From positions 1 to 20,083 of the forward strand of contig CANBPJ010000017.1 of assembly GCA_947371415.1 (NCBI GenBank): DNA of 20,083 bases, written 5' to 3'. Shown here one piece after another: positions 15,472 through 20,083 of the stretch; position 1 is the first letter of the stretch; each line of letters starts with the position of its first letter. A program made the position numbers and the translations under genes. A model generated the notes under the pieces. It was not told where the DNA came from. It saw only the letters and a list, made by a program, of their open reading frames with translations, and did no database searches. Source of the DNA: Burkholderiaceae bacterium. Lineage in GTDB: Bacteria > Pseudomonadota > Gammaproteobacteria > Burkholderiales > Burkholderiaceae.

Positions 15472-18462
15472 TTATGCGTCTAAATTGGACTTCAGGTAAG
15501 ATCTAAACTCCTCGGCTGGCATAGGCTTGCTGTATAAATAGCCTTGGGCATAGGTGCAGCTCATGGTTCTTAGTAAGTTGGCTTGCTCAATGGTCTCAAC
15601 CCCCTCTGCAACACACTCCAATCCCAAACCCTTGGCCATTGAGATCATGGCAAAGACCAATGCTGCATCTTGAGTGCCAACCTCTAAAGGTCGAATGAAA
15701 TCAGCGTCAATTTTAATGTAGTCAAAATTAAAGCTTTTCAAAGAAGCCAATGACGAATAGCCCGTTCCAAAGTCATCAACGCTAAATTTGCAGCCAGCCT
15801 CTTGGAGCGTGGATATTTTGCGCATCACACGATGTGATTGATTGAGCATCATTCGCTCTGTAATTTCTAAAATAATAGATTGTGGGGGCACCCGATTGTG
15901 CCGCAAAGCCTCCAACCAGGCTACAGCTGATTGCTGATTGGAATTGAATTGCGCGGCCGCCACATTGATTGCAAGCGTGAAATTGGGACCTGCATTCAAA
16001 GACCCCATAAAAGAGGCTGCCTCATTCCAAACCCAGTCTCCAACCTCCACTATCAAGCCAGAATCCTCAGCAATTTGGATGAACTCAGATGGCAAGCTTA
16101 ACTCGCCATTATCCCTGCGCCATCTGAGTAGGGCTTCCGCGTGAACAACCTTTCCAGTCTTCAGATGAATAATTGGTTGATAGTAGAGTTCAAATTGCTT
16201 CTTCTCAAGCGCAACTCGGATATCCGCAATCACTCCAGCGCGGTAAGAGGCCTCTATCTGCAAAGACGTAGTGAAATATTGATATGTATTTCTACCGCTC
16301 GCTTTTGCAGCGTACATAGCCTGGTCCGCACCTAGCAAGAGTGCCTTACCATCGTTACCGTCATTGGGGAACATTGAAACCCCAATACTGGCGGTAAGAT
16401 AAATCAATTGCCCCCCTACTAAAATAGGGTCGGCTAATTTTTTGGAGATATCTCGAATGATGGAGTCTGCAATTTCTGGCCTCTCCAATTCACCTAGGAG
16501 GATGACAAACTCATCACCGCCGATTCTGGCGACGGTATCTGTTTCCCGGACCTCGGAACGCAGGCGTTCAGAAATCCCCTTCAATAATTGGTCACCGAAG
16601 TCATGACCACGACTATCATTAATATCTTTAAAATTATCCAAATCAATATAGGCAATCGCAATACTTTTTTGACTGCGGGTAGATTGCTTAATGAGCTGAT
16701 CAAGACGATCAAACATCAAACGCCGATTTGGTAATCCAGTCAAGGGATCAAAATTAGCCTGCTGATTAATGAGCTCACGAGCTTTGCGTTGATCCGTAAC
16801 CTCAGAAATTAAAACCACCCGCTGCAATGGCATGCCATCAACATCGAAGGCAGAATAGATCGAAATAAAGCGCAGAATCTCACCGCCACCCTTTAAGCGC
16901 AACCATGCCTGACCTTCCCAGCGACCCTCAGCTTCGAGAGTGGTGAAGATGTCGGAATAAGAGCGAGCACCATGTCGCTTTACAAGCAGCTCGGAAAAAG
17001 CCATACCCCGTAATTCTTCGGCCTCAAACCCCGAGAGCCGTTGAAAAGCTTCATTTGCCATGAGGATGGAATTCTTTGCATCATTAATGACTACGGCCTC
17101 ACCCATGGCACGATAAACCGCAGAAGAGACATTCAAAACCTCTGAAGCTTGCTTATCCTTAGTCACATCCAATCCATAGATCACTAGTTGATCAGGCACT
17201 AAAAAGCAGCCCCAAGAAATAATCTTTACTGAACCATCCTTACAGGTGGTTTGAGTTTCTAGCGGCACAAATGGAGAATCATTCGCCCGAGATTCGGATA
17301 AGCGCTCGTTCCACTTTGCCTCCACCTCACTCCTATAGACTGGGTCTGGGTAAGCTAAGAGCCACCATGAGCTAGATTTCGAAAAGTCTGAAGTTACATA
17401 GCCTAATGTCTCAGTGAAAAAAGGATTGAGATAATTAGGTATATGCGTCTTTAGGTCATAGCCAGCCATGAGGACGGGCATATTGGCAACAATTTTCTGA
17501 AAATACTCTTCTAACTGTGCTGCTTTTTGAGTTGCAAGAGTTAAGGATTCATTTTTTTTGCGAAAACTATCCTCAGCAAGGCTAATAATCATGCCAACAA
17601 TGCAAGCAACTCCGAGATAGACCCATATTGGACTCTTGCCAGGTTGAGTGAAAAGATCTGGACCAATAAATCCTTCCCCAAAACGTGCACCTAATAATGC
17701 CTGAATAAGCATAAGGGTAAACAGTAGAATTGCTCCGTGACGTCCAAAGTAATACCCGAAGAACAAGATCAACAGAAGATATAGATTTCCTTTATCGGTT
17801 AAATCTACATATTCTTTACCCCAACCGAAAAATACTGCCTGTCCAAGAAAAAAAGAGCTCAGGAGAGTTGCACCCAACCTCAGCAATTGGGATCTATCGG
17901 GACGCACCACCCAAGGCATACTAAAAATCAGGAGAATTGGTGTAATGAATGCCATTCCAAAATAATCACCTGTAAACCACCTCTGGAAAATAGGCAAAAA
18001 ATCACTCGAAGAAATTAAGCCATTCGAGATTAAGAACTGAACATTGAGAGAAGTGCTAATTAAAGAACCAATTGCGCTAGCTAACAAAAGAAATAGATAG
18101 TCCGCAATAGATTCAAGTCTATGATTAAATTTTGAATATCTTTTTAATATAAAAGCAGCCACCAGGCATCCCACAACCGATCCCGCCGCAAGCAGCATAG
18201 CCATCATGAGGTGGTGCCCACCCCCCATCTCTCCAAAAACCGCTCCAACAAATAGGAACGGCCAATAGCGATAGCCTAGGGTAAGTAATACACCCAAGCC
18301 AATTCCAGCAGGTATCCAAACTGGGCTGGCGCCAGCGACTCCTGAGTAGTATTTCAAGAGAAATGAGCAAATAACAGCGTAGGCAATTGCCCATAGAGTT
18401 GCGGCAATGGTGCTATTTCTCGAATAAAGCGCTAAAGGCCTCGAAAAAATGGAATGGGTCAA
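15472..18462 (-). CDS. MASE1-PAS-GGDEF-EAL membrane-bound cyclic-di-GMP enzyme
   Basis: 996 residues. Residues 1-~300 are a multi-span MASE1 sensor (ASPVWIPAGIGLGVLL, EMGGGHHL, FTGDYFGMAFITPILL). Two PAS-like domains follow at ~315-430 and ~435-555. The GGDEF domain is complete (GGDEF at 648-652), with the product-inhibition RxxD (RETD, 639-642) five residues before it. The EAL domain also keeps its key residues: Glu776 in EALLRW, LEITERM, DDFGTGYSS (Asp896-Asp897), KIDADFI, Glu953 in AEGVET, and QGYLYSKPM. Both synthesis and hydrolysis of c-di-GMP are therefore possible; the net activity cannot be read from sequence. The start shown is TTG without a clear ribosome site, and there is no in-frame ATG nearby, so the exact start is uncertain. 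It is divergent from the next GGDEF gene across 227 bases. Confidence 0.93.
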   Translation of the reverse strand: MTHSIFSRPLALYSRNSTIAATLWAIAYAVICSFLLKYYSGVAGASPVWIPAGIGLGVLLTLGYRYWPFLFVGAVFGEMGGGHHLMMAMLLAAGSVVGCLVAAFILKRYSKFNHRLESIADYLFLLLASAIGSLISTSLNVQFLISNGLISSSDFLPIFQRWFTGDYFGMAFITPILLIFSMPWVVRPDRSQLLRLGATLLSSFFLGQAVFFGWGKEYVDLTDKGNLYLLLILFFGYYFGRHGAILLFTLMLIQALLGARFGEGFIGPDLFTQPGKSPIWVYLGVACIVGMIISLAEDSFRKKNESLTLATQKAAQLEEYFQKIVANMPVLMAGYDLKTHIPNYLNPFFTETLGYVTSDFSKSSSWWLLAYPDPVYRSEVEAKWNERLSESRANDSPFVPLETQTTCKDGSVKIISWGCFLVPDQLVIYGLDVTKDKQASEVLNVSSAVYRAMGEAVVINDAKNSILMANEAFQRLSGFEAEELRGMAFSELLVKRHGARSYSDIFTTLEAEGRWEGQAWLRLKGGGEILRFISIYSAFDVDGMPLQRVVLISEVTDQRKARELINQQANFDPLTGLPNRRLMFDRLDQLIKQSTRSQKSIAIAYIDLDNFKDINDSRGHDFGDQLLKGISERLRSEVRETDTVARIGGDEFVILLGELERPEIADSIIRDISKKLADPILVGGQLIYLTASIGVSMFPNDGNDGKALLLGADQAMYAAKASGRNTYQYFTTSLQIEASYRAGVIADIRVALEKKQFELYYQPIIHLKTGKVVHAEALLRWRRDNGELSLPSEFIQIAEDSGLIVEVGDWVWNEAASFMGSLNAGPNFTLAINVAAAQFNSNQQSAVAWLEALRHNRVPPQSIILEITERMMLNQSHRVMRKISTLQEAGCKFSVDDFGTGYSSLASLKSFNFDYIKIDADFIRPLEVGTQDAALVFAMISMAKGLGLECVAEGVETIEQANLLRTMSCTYAQGYLYSKPMPAEEFRSYLKSNLDA

Positions 18463-18689
18463 GTGGTAATCTAAGGTTGAAAATACTAAAAAATAATGCT
18501 GACTAATACTTAAGTTATAGACTGCATCATAGAAAGAAACACCCCTGATGACCAGCCAATTTAAGGTGAATATCTATAATAATCAAGAAAATTAGTATAA
18601 AAATACTAGAATTAGATGTGTTTTGATGAATCGTAACTGCTCAATACCTGAGAAACACTTCCCCCATCATTTTCTTGTTAGTATTTGGC
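18463..18689. promoter_or_regulatory. Divergent intergenic region with repeated TAGTAT/ATACTA half-sites
   Basis: This AT-rich gap should hold promoters for two divergent c-di-GMP genes. It contains ATACTA at 18483-18488, a perfect hairpin TAGTAT-AAAA-ATACTA at 18593-18608, and TAGTAT at 18679-18684. Thus TTAGTATTT precedes each gene start, 5-21 bases away, with a palindromic pair in the middle. TATAAT at 18575-18580 could be a rightward -10, but no good -35 is in place. Confidence 0.4.
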
Positions 18690-20083
18690 ATGAGTTTAGA
18701 ATCAAGATCAAGCCGGGTGGCGCGCCTTACTAAATTAACAGGAATTTCAGTAGTCCTGGTTTTAATTGTAAGCACCATCACCTCAAGCTACATCCTAAGA
18801 CAAAACTCCATCCAGGATCGCTCCGAGCAAATCTCCAACCTTACGACCGTTTTATCCGAACATGCTGCTCAAACAATGTTCTCAGCCAATACGGCATTAG
18901 ATAGTCTGGTGGATGCCGTTGTCGCCGCCAACATCAAAACTGAAAAAGAGTTTCGCACCTTTGCCGAAAAAAAGGCTCAATTTTTAAATCTAGAAGAAAA
19001 AACTAACGCCAATTCAATCATTGATGTTGCCACCTACGTTGGTGCCGATGGCAAAGTCATTAACTTTTCACGCTCTTACCCTCCCCCAAATATTGATTTA
19101 TCAAGTCGAGATTACTATCAGTATTTAAGCACTCATGCTTCTACGCAAACCTATTTCAGCAACCCTGTTCGAAATAAAGGAAATGGAAAATGGGTCTTTT
19201 ATTTGGCTAGACGAATTAGCAATGACAAAGAAGAGTTTCTAGGCATAGCCCTTATTGGCGTCTCAGCAGAGGTATTTTCAAAATTCTACGAAAAAATTGG
19301 CTCCAACCTTGGTGATGGCTCATCTCTTGTGCTCTTTAAAAGGGATCAAACCCTATTAACTCGCTGGCCATTTACTGACGAGCGTATTGGAAAGATCAAC
19401 AACAGTGAGATATTCGAAACTACCCTGAATAACCCCGAGCTTCAAGGCAAGGTGATTTTGACCGATTCACCAACGGCTCTTCGAAACAATGAGCGTGTTC
19501 AGAGGATGATTGCGTTTCGGAATGTACCAGGATATCCATTGGTTGTAGGCGCTATTGCTACCGAAGAGTTATATTTAAACGGCTGGCGAAAGAGCATGTA
19601 TGGCATTTTTTATATAACCGTTTTTAGCCTAATTTTAGTTTTTGTCGGCGTGTATTTACTTTTAAAGTCGATACGAGCTAATTTTAAAAATCAGCACCTC
19701 GCGAACCATGATGCGTTAACGGGATTGCCTAATAGATTGCTATTTAATGATCGACTGCAACAAACTTTGGCACAAGCAGAACGCAATAAATCAAAATGTG
19801 CACTTGCCTTTATTGATCTCGATAACTTGAAGATCATTAACGATAATTACAGTCATGCCGCAGGAGATATTGCATTATGTGTGGCAGCAGATCGCATGCT
19901 AAACCAGGTACGCTCGTCTGACACGGTTGCCCGAATCGGAGGCGATGAGTTTGTACTGCTGCTGCCAAACATTGAAAGCGAGAAAAATGCGCTTGCAATT
20001 GCGGAAAAGGTACGCTCCGCCTTGCTCGAACGGTTTGTGGCAAACGGCAAGGAACTGATTGCCGGTGCAAGTATTGGCGTTTC
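18690..20083 (+). CDS. Membrane diguanylate cyclase with extracytoplasmic Cache-like sensor, 3' end cut off
   Basis: Starting at ATG 18690, 464 codons are open to the right edge, so the gene is partial. A membrane segment at ~15-37 (LTGISVVLVLIVSTITSSYI) is followed by an extracytoplasmic domain at ~40-300. This has double-Cache features: IIDVATYVGADGKVINFSRS, SSRDYYQYLSTH, WVFYLARRIS, FLGIALIGVS, and GYPLVVGAIATEELYL. A second membrane segment spans ~305-327. The GGDEF domain begins at HDALTGLPNRLLFNDRL; the catalytic GGDEF is at 417-421, with an RxxD inhibitory site (RSSD, 408-411) five residues before it, so it should synthesise c-di-GMP. Whether another domain follows is not visible. A TTG five codons upstream (18675) is an alternative start; neither has a strong ribosome site. 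Confidence 0.9.
   Translation, partial: MSLESRSSRVARLTKLTGISVVLVLIVSTITSSYILRQNSIQDRSEQISNLTTVLSEHAAQTMFSANTALDSLVDAVVAANIKTEKEFRTFAEKKAQFLNLEEKTNANSIIDVATYVGADGKVINFSRSYPPPNIDLSSRDYYQYLSTHASTQTYFSNPVRNKGNGKWVFYLARRISNDKEEFLGIALIGVSAEVFSKFYEKIGSNLGDGSSLVLFKRDQTLLTRWPFTDERIGKINNSEIFETTLNNPELQGKVILTDSPTALRNNERVQRMIAFRNVPGYPLVVGAIATEELYLNGWRKSMYGIFYITVFSLILVFVGVYLLLKSIRANFKNQHLANHDALTGLPNRLLFNDRLQQTLAQAERNKSKCALAFIDLDNLKIINDNYSHAAGDIALCVAADRMLNQVRSSDTVARIGGDEFVLLLPNIESEKNALAIAEKVRSALLERFVANGKELIAGASIGV

Noticed and set aside
19837..20070. Minus-strand frames over the GGDEF domain
   Set aside because: They are antisense shadows of a well-conserved GGDEF coding sequence and show no domain of their own.

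Overview
The window looks like a chromosomal segment of a Gram-negative betaproteobacterium. Moderate GC (mid-40s % by eye, not computed), tightly packed genes, and the mix of a type I secretion system with many cyclic-di-GMP enzymes would fit a Polynucleobacter-like Burkholderiales. The genus is inference only. No tRNA, rRNA, CRISPR array or insertion sequence was found.

Left part (1-12.0 kb, all on the minus strand, so read right to left): a type I secretion (T1SS) cluster and its probable cargo. In transcription order it runs: a NodT-type outer-membrane lipoprotein (start about 11957); a 1425-residue ABC exporter made of two fused half-transporters (10257-5980); a HlyD-type membrane fusion protein (5915-4713); a LuxR-HTH protein with a degenerate nucleotidyl-cyclase fold (4689-2932); a small periplasmic lipoprotein with a ClpP/SppA-like serine-protease fold (2926-2030); and, after a 579-base gap, the first 483 codons of a VCBS/cadherin-repeat adhesin that leaves the window at base 1. 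The first five genes are overlapping or closely spaced and look like one operon. The gap before the adhesin holds a diverged tandem duplication of about 430 bp that has created a chimeric fossil ORF, plus a conserved palindrome in each copy.

Right part (12.1-20.1 kb): four signalling genes. They are a GAF-HD-GYP phosphodiesterase (+), a MerR-HTH/PAS-like/class III nucleotidyl cyclase fusion (-), a MASE1-PAS-GGDEF-EAL membrane protein (-), and a Cache-type GGDEF diguanylate cyclase (+, cut by the right edge). The promoter region of the MerR-cyclase gene carries a perfect 10+10 inverted repeat placed over a candidate -35 box.

How it may work together (inference): the T1SS exports a large repetitive surface adhesin. 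The LuxR-pseudocyclase and the lipoprotein protease, lying between exporter and cargo, are candidates for controlling or processing it. The neighbouring c-di-GMP enzymes and the MerR-cyclase would tie attachment to environmental signals. The most unusual elements are the asymmetric tandem-fused T1SS ABC protein and two different DNA-binding proteins fused to cyclase-like domains, one apparently active and one apparently dead.
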